Positions 1 to 10,734 of a stretch of DNA of 64,000 bases are shown one piece after another. Location of the stretch: NCBI GenBank assembly GCA_004123355.1, contig SCHM01000003.1, positions 7,087,058 to 7,151,057 of the forward strand, in the 5' to 3' direction. The DNA comes from Amphirosellinia nigrospora (taxonomy: Eukaryota > Ascomycota > Sordariomycetes > Xylariales > Xylariaceae). The position numbers and the translations under genes were made by a program. Numbering within the stretch: position 1 is the stretch's first letter; every line of letters starts with the position of its first letter. The notes beneath the pieces are model-generated. The model did no database searches, was not told where the DNA came from, and worked only from the letters and a program-made list of their open reading frames with translations.

Positions 1-58
1 GACCTCCTACAACTGAGGCACCAGTTGTGAGGCATTGTGAGAAGGACATGGGCATGCT

Positions 59-90
59 CGTGAGGAGGCCTTCCCGTGAGGAGGCCTTCC
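59..90. repeat. 16-bp tandem duplication
   Basis: Two identical adjacent copies of CGTGAGGAGGCCTTCC (59-74 and 75-90). Nothing else recognisable surrounds it. Confidence 0.8.
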
Positions 91-1687
91 GGGACTGCAG
101 ACCCAGAATGAGGCAGTGTGAGGCTATCTCGAGATCTCTTCCTCACTTCAGTTAACGAAATGCAAGATGGTCTTGTTCTGGCAGCAGACCAAATCAAGAC
201 ATTACAGCCAAAGAGAACGCACTCCCAGCCTCAGCCTCGAGCCCATCCGCCTTCTTCGTCGACTTTAACTAACTCTCTCGATTTCATCAGTACTGCTAGG
301 TATTTTGCAGTGTGGCGTGATAATGTGGCTGTGTGGCTGAGGCCCCACCACGTACCCCACCCAAGTAGAGGCTATATGGGCTTCGCCCACCTGCAGATAT
401 TGCTAGTTCTTCATCGAATACACATCACTTTTTCTGCCCTCTCAGCAGCCTGTTGGCGAATGCTATCGTTGGAACAGCGATGAATAGACTATGAGTTCCC
501 ATTCCCCACCATTTAATAAACCTTGAAAGCAGGTCAAGCATGCTACCTGCATGTAATAGATACCCGATGGGACTCTAGCTTCCATCGACCAACCTACTGG
601 GGCCAGTGTGTACATTGATCGACGGAGTTGGGTCGCAATTGGTAGTGTATGCACAGGTACTGTAGATTAATTCAGGGGTGGACGGTAGCCACTTACACCT
701 CACAGTAGGTTCTTCAACCATTCATACGTCTCTCCATGCCAGACAGTGAGCGTGTATCTGGCCTTCCCCGAATGCCAAACATCCCAAAATGTCCCACCTG
801 TAGACGACACGAGCGTAAGAGTAGCCAGTATCCACGAAGCTACTGGTTCAGTAACGCTAGGTGTGCAGGTTCCAGGTGGTTTTCATCTGCCTGTTATTTG
901 ATCGGGGTCTTAGGTAGCCTGTATACATTTCAAATCCTCCCAGAAATCAATAAAATGTATGCTCAGTCAATATAAGTGTGGTGCTACAATATGGCAACGC
1001 CTCCAGGTGGGCTAGGGATAGATTTTGAAGATCGTGAGTCTTGTTTAAGGCGTTAGAAGGTTAGTGGGTACTGAAGGTGGAATACAATGAGGTACGTACC
1101 CTCATTAGCTGGCGCTGCAGCTGTAGCGGCCTACAAGTGCACACCTAGTGCGGGGTCGACTACACACCCGACCCCACCGCACCGATTCATTTAGGTGGTA
1201 GAGAGAGTACGCATAGCAAACCATAGTGAAGCAAGAGGCAAGGGTAGACTATGCAACTTTTTCTGCGACGAAGCAGGAGATGTTTGGTTTAACAAAGGCT
1301 TCTGGAAGTAGAAGGAAGTTGCAATAGGAAAGGGGAAGCGATTTCTCTAAACTTAACTGCCTTGATTGAACATGATGGCATGAAGTTGGACCATATATAT
1401 TGATTTATCTGCTCTGCTTGTCACGGGTGGCTGACCAGATCAGTACAGATACAGTAGAGGTGGTCCCTGCGGGACCCACCTAGGGTCACATGATCAGCCC
1501 CACCGTGCACACACAAATCCCTATATATAGAATTAGCTGCTAGATCCTAGATCTAGCCTACTATCTCTCGATCAATATACAAATGGGACCCCAACTAGGA
1601 GCTTTGCCTCTGTAAAGGACACCAATCGTGACAACACATCTAACATCCGCTCGTGGGCCGGTATGGTTTGAGGCGTAGATCTGTGAG
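91..1687. other. Gene-free stretch
   Basis: No open stretch here shows a recognisable domain or a convincing exon-intron structure. The longest open frame (118-483, +) is 121 codons and has no family features I know. I see no RNA gene. Confidence 0.5.
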
Positions 1688-1752
1688 TCTGAGGCATAAG
1701 TCTGAGGCATAAGTCTGAGGCATAAGTCTGAGGCATAAGTCCGAGGCATAGG
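1688..1752. repeat. 13-bp tandem repeat, five copies
   Basis: Four perfect copies of TCTGAGGCATAAG are followed by one variant copy (TCCGAGGCATAGG). The array lies about 40 bp outside the left arm of the inverted-repeat element at 1795-2168. Confidence 0.9.
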
Positions 1753-1794
1753 TCTGTGAGGCGTCAGCTATGTTATAAGCCGGGTCCCAGGTCA

Positions 1795-2168
1795 GATTCT
1801 CGGACGTCACGTTTTGATAACCACACGTCAAACTAGTCGCATATGGAAGTTCACCCACTTTAAGACCCAACCTGGTCATTTGATTAGCTAGGTGAACTAC
1901 GTAGTCCCAGTTAAATCTGCAGATCGAGCTACATACATACTATCAAACTAAAAATTAAATAATATATATATATTATTTATAATTTATTTTTTAAATTCGA
2001 GAACAAATTTTTTATACAATAAATAACCATAGTAATAGTAGGTAAGTTCTATGTCTATAATTGCTGACTTACAGTTATATGCTGTGTATAAATGGTTAGT
2101 TGAGGGATAAACGTTTCTAAATGCGGCTAGTTTGACCTGTGGTTATCAAAACGTGACGTCCGAGGATC
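1795..2168. mobile_element. 374-bp MITE-like element with 48-bp inverted ends
   Basis: The left arm 1795-1842 and right arm 2121-2168 are inverted copies of each other with only 3 mismatches in 48 positions. The core of each arm reads GACGTCACGTTTTGATAACC or its complement. The centre (about 1930-2090) is very AT-rich and has no coding potential. The structure suits a non-autonomous DNA transposon, or one large hairpin. I could not identify a clear target-site duplication, so the exact ends are uncertain. Confidence 0.65.
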
Positions 2169-2553
2169 GATCCGTCGTAAACCCGACAATCGCCCATGAT
2201 TGGGAATGTCGTCAAGTAGATGTTGACACAGTACTGAACTTGAACATATATTTATATGTGTATCGCTCTCTACCATTGCCACGACGAGCAGAATTGCAAT
2301 TCAACTCGCAGTTCAGCATTGATCGTACTATTAAATTCAAAGTCGCATGGCTGGTCATCTTAAAGATTTACCATTAGATAGTATCCTTATCATTGAGTAT
2401 GATGGCTCATCTCGTATCGGAACGCGGCAGCTTTCATCCATCGGTACGCCTCCAACTACCTTGACATTTATATCTCGAGATGATTTCCACTAAAGCTAAC
2501 ATCTGAGAATAGCTAGAAACATGCTATAAGTCCACGCAACATCTCCTCCATAA
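2169..2553. other. Gene-free stretch
   Basis: Nothing recognisable between the inverted-repeat element and the next open stretch. Confidence 0.5.
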
Positions 2554-2862
2554 GGAAAGCGGAATACCGCCCCAGAACTACGCAGACTTTTCGCTTGTTG
2601 GGCAAGAGACAAATACCGTGTCGAGTCCCTATGCTGGGACGACGGAGACCTCATAATCTACCAAATAATCAGCGAGAAAGGCGATAGGCTTCAAGCCCAA
2701 CAGTTTGATCTACGCTGTCTGCCAAATAGCCTCTACCAGGCCCGGAAAAGACGTATCCACCGGCTAAGGAAGGCGAATAGAATTGTCGAAGAAATTCGGC
2801 TAGATGGTGTAAAAATCTTGGTCACGCCAGCTCCCAGAACCGCTATTGGCTCGGTCAGATAG
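2554..2862 (+). other. Unrecognised open stretch (102 codons, no start)
   Basis: One frame stays open between stops at 2551-2553 and 2860-2862. It reads like ordinary protein: charged, with WDDGDLIIYQ early and a basic helix-like part (RKRRIHRLRKANR) in the middle. There is no in-frame ATG near the 5' end and I do not recognise the family. It could be a relic exon or chance. Confidence 0.2.
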
Positions 2863-4562
2863 AGACCATCCATACAGCGTGGTAAGTTCGATTACTGCCT
2901 AACACAAGTCTCTTGTGACTGACTGGAGTATCAGCCCAGTCCAGATGCCATGGCAAGGGCTGGCATCGAGGATTTTATGAAATCTTTTTAGAATAAAGTA
3001 ACTTTTTATGGCTGCAAATGTTGTCGAAGGTCTACTTGGATCGCTTTTCTTCATATATGCCCTACGAGGCTGAGGTCGTCGTACGAAGTTATCGTGGGTT
3101 TTAAGCAGACACTGAAGCTGAACTCGAACACCGAGCCATTTAGTGTCCGGCTACACAGGTCTCTCTTCAGGTCTACGGAGGTCCTCAAAGCTATAAGAAA
3201 AGAAAAGAGAATTCTGGGTTCGAAAAGGCACGGAATCGTCTTTCCTAGAGAACAGGGAAATTGGATCTTCATGGCCCCTTTAGCACTATAGTTGCATATT
3301 ACTCAATTTGAACCAATTCGAAGCCGTCTATCTGAGCCCTTGTAACATGTGATTCATTCAAATGGGTGCGTTGAAATGTCTGCTTGAGACTCGCGATAAC
3401 CTCGTACGACTGCTTCAGCCTCGTAGGGTAGTATTTAGCGAACTCCGTGTGGCACTGTATTATTGCATACTTAGATAGATCCGTGTGACACTAAGCGATC
3501 TCAGGACCCCTTTTGCTTGGTAGCTTTTGCATTGATACACTTTGTGTTAAATATTAAGCATAGTTAGTATCACACTATAGGAGTTTCTATCATATGCATA
3601 GCCTACTTAATCACACAATAAATCCATTCTAGCTGGTGACACTGCCTAGAAGTGGGCTACGAGAGGGCCATAACAAGACTTCGCGATGTGCTTCTATCTT
3701 CAACAACCAAATAGTCAAAAATATACACAAAAGTCGAAGGCAAGCATTTACGAGTACCTTTTCGGAGTAAGTATGATACCTACCTACCTACGAGCCCAGA
3801 AGTCAATAGCTAAGTACCTACGTTTCGGTCGCAGCTTTATCTAATAGTGCTAGAATCCCAGCTCATGACGATCTCGAGGGTTCTTTGCCATATCCTACCA
3901 CCGCCACTAAATAAGGGAGGGGGGCACTAATTACCCGATTGAGCCAATATGCCCCGAGCTTATTCGTTCGCTGACAACCCGTAACAATGGTTCATGATAG
4001 CCCCCTTATAATCATGATTGGCTGCCAAGGTGGTAAGCTGGGTTTTAGGTTACCCGCGCCAATCATCAAAAGTTGCAAACGGCTGCTCTTCAGGGAATAC
4101 CCGCGGCAGACTGGTACCTACCTAGTTATGTAGTCCTCAGCTATACCAATATTGTGTATTGCCTTGGCGCGTGTTCCCGTTTCTGTAAGGACTTCTCAGA
4201 CGGCCCAGTCCAGTTTATTCTTTTACACTCACGGCGCTCTCTTGTAATATTCTAGTGCCCCCGTTCCCCTTTGCATTCCCCTTATAGTAGCGCGTCCCTG
4301 TGCTCAAGGTCACGGTTACCCTAGAATCGCTTGATAGCTCCAGAGCAGTATATTGGGTTTCGATCCGTTTCAAAATATTGCTCAAGTCTCGAGCGAAATT
4401 CCGTACGGGAAACTCTGGACACTATCGACGATTAAAGAGCTACACTTTATTTATGCCATTTAAAAAAATCATGTGTCTAGTCATTAACAGGGTATTCCGT
4501 TTTTGTTCCCCGTCCCACCCGCTTAAAAATGCATGCAATTGTCCAGAAGACCCAAAGTCCCA
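2863..4562. other. Gene-free stretch downstream of the histidine kinase
   Basis: Only short open frames on both strands, none with recognisable domains. Short CTAC/TACC-rich runs occur around 3780-3830. Confidence 0.5.
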
Positions 4563-7500
4563 TCATAGTTGTCGATCAGCCAATACCTGGGCCAAATCCT
4601 TCAACCTCACTGGTTTCGTCAAGTAAAGATCCACGCCGCTTGCAAATGCTTCCATTTGTGAACTTGATGACGCCAGTCCGGTGAGAGCGATGACTGTCGT
4701 GGTAGAATAGAATCTTTGGGAACGTTCAAATTCTCGAATTTTCCTAGTCGATTCTAGTCCCCCCATCACTGGCATAGAAAGATCTGTTCAGATATCAAAA
4801 TGAGTGAAAAGGCCATCATTACAGTCTCGCAACATTGTGACTAATACTCACCCATCAGGATACAGCTATATCTCGAAGGGCTAGCTGCGAAGGTTTCGAA
4901 AGCTTCTAGGCCGTTGGTAGCTGTGTTGTAAGGCTTTTTGAGTTTCTTCATGTATGATGTAAGGATCTGTCCGCTCAATAGTCAGCAGGGACGTTATATT
5001 TATGGCATTGATCATCGTACCCGTAGATTGATAGGATTATCGTCGACTAGCAAAATCTCCCGCTCTAGTGTTGTTCCAGGTAGCAAACCGACTTGCTCGC
5101 CACCCAGCGACCTTTCCCCAGATCCTGCCACATTATTTGCGGGCTTGTTAAATTTGGGGAGCGGTTGAATCGACTGAGGCTGATGCCCTTCGGCTAATGC
5201 GACTTCCTTGGTCTTGGGGTCATTGATAACCAGCTCGATATCCGGAACAGTCTCTTTCGGGTCGTCTTCGTTGGCGCAACTCTCAGAAAGATCAGACGAA
5301 TCGATGCTAGATTCCGCTGGCAACGGGAAGGCTGACGGTTGCAACCGTGGTGTCTCGGGCTCAAAGATATTCCCCATCTCCATCTGTGCAATTTCTGTCC
5401 AACGACTTAACGCTGTATCCAAAGACTTCGCGAGCTTCCGTGGCCCAACCCTAGGAAATTAGTATTTTGCATGTTAATAGCAAGAGACGGGAATAACCTA
5501 CGGTTGGGAGATGAACTCGACAATCCGGTGCCCACGAATAGAACAAAAAGATTTGTTATGTTGATAGGAGGTAATAGCGTCCTTACACAATACAACAATT
5601 GGGGCCGATAAACGAGCATTTCCAGTATCTCTTAATAATTCGTTCATTCCTAGTTCACCACAGAGAACTAGGTCGGGTCGGAATTCGCCACCATCCAATT
5701 CCACTATTTGTAAGTTCAGCAACTTAGAGCAGACCTTGTGCATCAGTTCGGATTCGGACATCAATCGTTCATCTCTGAAAGTCTTTCCAGTCTTCTCGTT
5801 AAGGCCGACAAGCGCTACGCGAAGACCTGACAGGGCAGTATTGTATTCATTGATATCTTCATCACCATTCGCCTGGTCTGTTGCTCCCGACAGTGGCAAT
5901 AGGACTCGCACGCAGGTACCCACGCCGACTTGACTTTCAACCGTTACGCTTCCTCCTAGATTTTTGACGATTTTCTTGACCAGGCTGAGTCCAAGTCCAG
6001 TTCCGGGAGCGAGACGATCTTCTTGCGCAAAAGGCGTGAAGAGGTGATGTTGCATAAAATAAGCACCAATACCCCGCCCCGTGTCTGTGATGGTGAGTTT
6101 AAGGTTCATACCAGTATGCGACGACCGTGTCGACAAATGCTTCTCTTGTCGGAGTGTGACAACGATGAAACCTCTATCGGTGTATCTCATAGAATTGCCA
6201 AAAATATTGAGGATGATGCGTCGCAGTGCGCCGGGTTGTGTACGGAACCGCCAAGGAACGGCAGGGTCTATGTCAACCAAGACGCACACATCTCCTAGTG
6301 GAATCTTCATATTACCCGAAGACCCAGTTTGGTGACCAAAGCTTTCGATTGCGTCGATTGTGTCATTCCTTTGTAGCGCCATGGCATCGGCGTTGAGGTC
6401 GACCCTTTGGTCAAGTTGAGCGATGGAAAGCTTCTGAAAGATATGACCCGCAAACACACTATCGATACTCTCTTCGAGTAAAGAATCCAGTTGAGTATAG
6501 GCTAAAAGTCTTAAACGATCATGGCGTAATGAGCGCCGACTGGATAAAGCTGGCATTTTGCCCTTGCGTTCTGTTTGGTGAGCTTTGTCATCTCTTAGGA
6601 AAGTATTTACCTTGCTATAATCGAGCAGCTTGCATTTTGTCAGCCACAGCGTTAGAAGATATGATGGTTTTGGACTCACATGATTTAACACGTCAAGCAA
6701 TACTCTACCACACGACTCTAAAGAATGGATGACGTCGCATTGAAATGCGTCAAGTGTCGTATCACGGAGGAGGTCTGTGGCGGCAACAACACCGTGTAGC
6801 GGCGACCGCAGCTCACTATAACGCACCTAGTTAGTGCCCTCCAAAATAGAGCTTACGTAAACTCCAGGCTCCTCAACAACTAGGAAGTGGTACAAATGAC
6901 TTAAAAAGACGATTTGACTTCTTCGGCTTGAAGAGCCCGATAGTGTTCGCAGGAATGACTCACTGGCTTAGAGACCCAAGAACATCGGACTTGGCCTTGT
7001 CATATATTTGGACTTCTAGTCGCGCCAATTCAGACAGGATACTCATCCCAAAGGCCCGAAGATAACTCAAATCGCCCTCTCTTGTAAACGCCCGAGCTGG
7101 TTTACACGTCCAGATAATGCCACTAGCGTACCACCTTTCTTTGTTATAGTCCCAGAGAGGAATGAGCAGAACGCTTCTGGCATCTGGAAGGATCTTGAGG
7201 ACTGCGACATTTTAAGTTAGTTATTCCTCTCAAAACCACCATTTGATGGAGAAAGGCTTAACGAATCACTCACGAGAAGCTCCCTCATGCTGTCTAGACC
7301 ACTTCGAAGTGCGTCTCCGCCCGCTAGTCTTGCCCGAGGCATCGCCTTTGCTCCCAGTATTGACATTAGGGTCAAGAAAGGTGGTGGTGGTTTCGTTCCC
7401 TGAAGAATCTCCTGATGTCGAAACCGACCCCATCTCACTGAAATGGTAAATCTTCCCCTTGGGGTACCGTCGAAGTAATGTCTTCAGAAATTTCTCAGGA

Positions 7501-8928
7501 ACTTGAACTTGGTGCGAGGGTTCTCCATTCTTATCGACGCTCGAAGAGGTAGAGGTTGAATAACCAAGAATATCGCAGAAATTGTCTTGACCGTCGCCGA
7601 CAGTATCTATGAGACTTTCTTCGCTGCTGGAATGTGCCGAGGCGGAGTTATAGTTATTGCCGGTGCCTACAAGACCGCCAAATGAGGACACGCTAGCATC
7701 GACAAATATGACGCCTTCGACTTCGATACTTTCTCGGATAATATTCGCTGCTCGAGAAAACAATGACGTAATCGAAGCCATGTGTTCACTCTCCTCGCCA
7801 TCAACCGATTCAGAGACATCCACATTTCGTACTGACGTACTCGAAGAACTTAAAACCGGACCAGGACCCAATTCTTCACTCTCTCGTGATTCGGGAGACG
7901 AGTTTATTTTCGGCCTTTCTCGATGATCGTCGGGGGCTACGGGAGGCAGGGTAGGCACGGTGAAAGATGTTTGGTCCTGAGGAGTTTCGCGGGGGCAGCT
8001 TTGAACTGTGCGATAAACGGGGATTGTAACTCTTGCTCCCTCTCTAGGCGCTGAATATCTTGTTGCTCCGGGTTCAAGGTTCCCTCAGTTCCTTCATCCT
8101 GGAAAGACTCGGTGTTAGAAGTCGTCGAATCGAATGACATGCCAGCGGCCCCCTCGACAAAACTGCCCAGCCCACGCACCATGCGCTCGCTGCGCCTCAA
8201 AGCCGTCCGCGTCTGCTTCGTTTGGAGATAACTCGTCACAGTAGCTGAGATATCCGTAAGAAAGTGATAACGCGGGGTTCGATCTCCGTTCTCGGCTGTG
8301 GACTATAGACGACTAACACGCCAATGTTGATGTTACGAGGGATTTAATGGGAACAGCGGCGTAAAATCGCGCCTCAGGCAAGCCGGGTATCCCAACGGGT
8401 TTGGATAAGAGAGGGGATGAGGTGATATCGGGTACTACGGAGACGGGGATAAGCAGGCCGGCTTGGCTACCGTTCGTCAAGCTGGGACCATCTATGCCGG
8501 CCTCGAGGAGCACATCTTCACAGAAGCCGCACGGGCGTGGTATGGCTTTTCCCAGTAGCTGGTGCTGAGCCGGGGCATCGCCGTGTCGGCCTTGAAAGAT
8601 AGAAGATGATTTTGTGGCTTGAGCGAGTACGTGCTGATACCGGGCGTCAAAGAAAGATATGAATGCGCCGCAGGCATCGAGTCTTAGCGCGGCAAGTTGG
8701 GCGAGTGAAGTGAGCACAGGATCGGCAACAAAGTCGGCATTGGGCGGTGATGATAAGAGCTGAGACTGAGGGTAGCGGATGGTGGCGGCAATGCTCGAGG
8801 CTTCATATCTACAAGTCAGAGTTAACGGCCGCCCTCTTTTCAGACAAAAGGCTAAGCCAAGGTGAAGAATAAAGAGGTTGTCTAGCTACGCGCCCGCGAT
8901 CCATCTCGTCGGGATACTTAAGGGACAT
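4563..8928 (-). CDS. GAF-containing hybrid histidine kinase (HisKA-HATPase-REC)
   Basis: Two-component sensor that autophosphorylates on His and passes the phosphate to its own receiver Asp, normally feeding an HPt/response-regulator relay. The likely start is ATG at 8928. The N-terminal GAF region (about 8000-8810) is followed by a Ser-rich insert (7266-7958) and more GAF-like sequence. The H-box is SHELRSPLHG, and its His codon is split by a 148-nt intron (6816-6963, donor GTGAGT, acceptor TATAG). The HATPase domain has an N-box (GNSMRYTD), a G1 box (TDTGRGIG) and a G2 box (GTGLGLSLV). The receiver has LLVDDN, the phosphoacceptor in ILMDLSMPVMGG (Asp codon split by the 68-nt intron 4784-4851) and TKPV near the C-terminus. 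Frame breaks of 1-2 nt are needed near 8320, 8240 and 7990 (a CCCC run), all in the GAF part. The family assignment is firm. The stimulus is unknown. Confidence 0.9.
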
Positions 8929-10118
8929 GGGGGGCGAGGGTGTGCGTAAGTCATGGAAAGCATGTTGAGACTATGAGTGCTGAGCTATGAGATGATGAGG
9001 GTGGTTGTGCGAGGTACACAATGCCAATGCCAATGCCAACGCCATGCTAGTACGAACAATGTCATGAACCAAGGACGAACAGACGATAAGACAGGAGAAA
9101 ACGGCATGACGAACCTCAGTGCCTCCCGCTCGCGACCAGCCTCCAACGCGTCGGGCATGCTGGCATAAGATGGCCAGGACCTGAATTCCTGCCTCAGCTT
9201 CCAGGGCCACGTACGGGACCGGGACATACGATGAGGATAGACCCGGGAATGGAATCCATGCGGCGGCCTGAGTGCATGTGGGCGTGTGCGTTTGCGGATA
9301 TTTGCATGGATGCCACTTCAAGCTCCAGCTCCGGCAGACTCCAGCAGACTCCAGCTCAGGACCGGAAGTTCGCCACCCTGCTTGACGTGGTGGGGGTGTC
9401 GCTAGGGGCGATGGTCATGAAAGGACTAAACTAGGTAGCTTTTCTATACGAGGTCAAAGACTACTGTAGATAGGTAGAAGAGAGAGTACCTTAGTAAGGG
9501 ACGAGTAAGTAAGTAAGAGGTAAGTAAGTATCTAGAGCAGGTACCTTACCTCGTGCGACTCAGGGTTTTCGCCGTGCGGTGCTCCTGCTGTGCTAGGCAG
9601 TTGCGGCTCGGGAGACGCAGTTCACGGAAGGAGTCCCCCACTTCCTGCCCACTGAGATACTGAGATACCTATGCTGAGATGTGCTGAGATCGAAGTACCT
9701 AGGTACCTAACCCTCTACGCTACTTTTTGTACCTACGGTAGGATGTAGTGGATAGTGGGGGGTCTAGACTCGCCGGCTGCATGTGCTACGCTAGTGCCAG
9801 TTCGGGAGGGGAGAGTCTTGTTCCTCCCGAACCCCGACCAGCCCGACTGCAGTGACATAGGGCATAGGGCATGGGGCATAGGGCATAGGGAATTCATCAT
9901 ATTAGTGGTATTTCCAGAACGTACATGGGCCGAATGGGATTTGGTAATTAAGCCCTGAAATGTCCTGAAATACCATGGCAATGCTCGGTCGCTCGGCGAA
10001 TGTGGATATATGTGCCGTGGGAATGTTATCATAGTGACGATCACCGGCCCACCATAAATCAGGTCATCTAAAACGACAGGGTAAATATGATCAACATCTA
10101 AACCTATTCGAGGAGCCT
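8929..10118. other. Intergenic stretch with simple repeats
   Basis: Upstream of the histidine kinase. It holds simple-sequence runs: CCAATG-type near 9020-9045, GTAAGTAA-type near 9500-9530, TGAGAT-type near 9650-9690, and the 7-bp array at 9856. No coding exon recognised. Confidence 0.5.
9856..9890. repeat. 7-bp tandem repeat, five copies
   Basis: CATAGGG repeated five times in direct order, the third copy being CATGGGG. Confidence 0.9.
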
Positions 10119-10387
10119 CCATTGTGCAGAGTGGGTACACCAAAACACCACACACATACCCCAGCCCTCTTAAATACTACTACTTTGCAGTCGAATAAAA
10201 TAATCAAATTCAATAGGGGAAATGAATTGAAAGATGTCTCTGTAATCTATAACACCTAAATAACTGTTATGTCTTTTCTCTAATTTTCAAGATTTTATTT
10301 GCTTGTTTGAATTCACTGCGAAATCATAGAGTCTAAGAGGCTGGTGGTAAATGCGTGGTGTTTTGGTGTACCCACTCTGCATTGTGG
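10119..10387. mobile_element. 269-bp MITE-like element with about 36-bp inverted ends
   Basis: A perfect 27-bp inverted match lies between 10125-10151 and 10355-10381 (core GTGGGTACACCAAAACACC), with weaker similarity outward. The centre (10180-10330) is AT-rich. It has no relation by eye to the element at 1795-2168. Target-site duplication was not resolved. Confidence 0.6.
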
Positions 10388-10734
10388 TACAGACGACCCT
10401 ACCAAAATACCTAATCAACTCATTTTACGGCCTCATCTACGGAGTATGCTCATCCATGCTTAAGCCTATGTACATGGGCCTCGCATCTAAACAGCCGATC
10501 GTGATTTGTCTATGGCTTTCAAGCGCCTCATATCAAGACGAGCTTTATAATCACGTGTATTCATAGTGTTGTGCTGTGAGCGGGTATTGATGTTGCTGAA
10601 GTGCGATGCTGGAGGCAATTAATCGATTGCCATAGAGCGATCATGAGGGGTGGCTATGAGGTACCCTCTATATCAAAGAGACATATCTTTCGCTCATGCA
10701 TTTATTAAGTACCTAAGTCGTCAAGCGATCATCT
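10388..10734. other. Short gene-free stretch
   Basis: 3' flank of the WC-1-like gene. Nothing recognisable. Confidence 0.5.

Noticed and set aside
118-483. 121-codon open frame
   Set aside because: No recognisable domain, no clear promoter, and composition not distinct from the surroundings.
6840-6960. Apparent loss of the H-box His in the histidine kinase
   Set aside because: Reading straight through gives YSELRSPLHG without His. A proper 148-nt intron (GTGAGT at 6963 to TATAG at 6816) restores SHELRSPLHG, so the His is present.
9733-10155. 140-codon - strand frame and its partner at 10351-10566
   Set aside because: Both start inside the arms of the inverted-repeat element (shared GVLVYPLC) and run into repeats.
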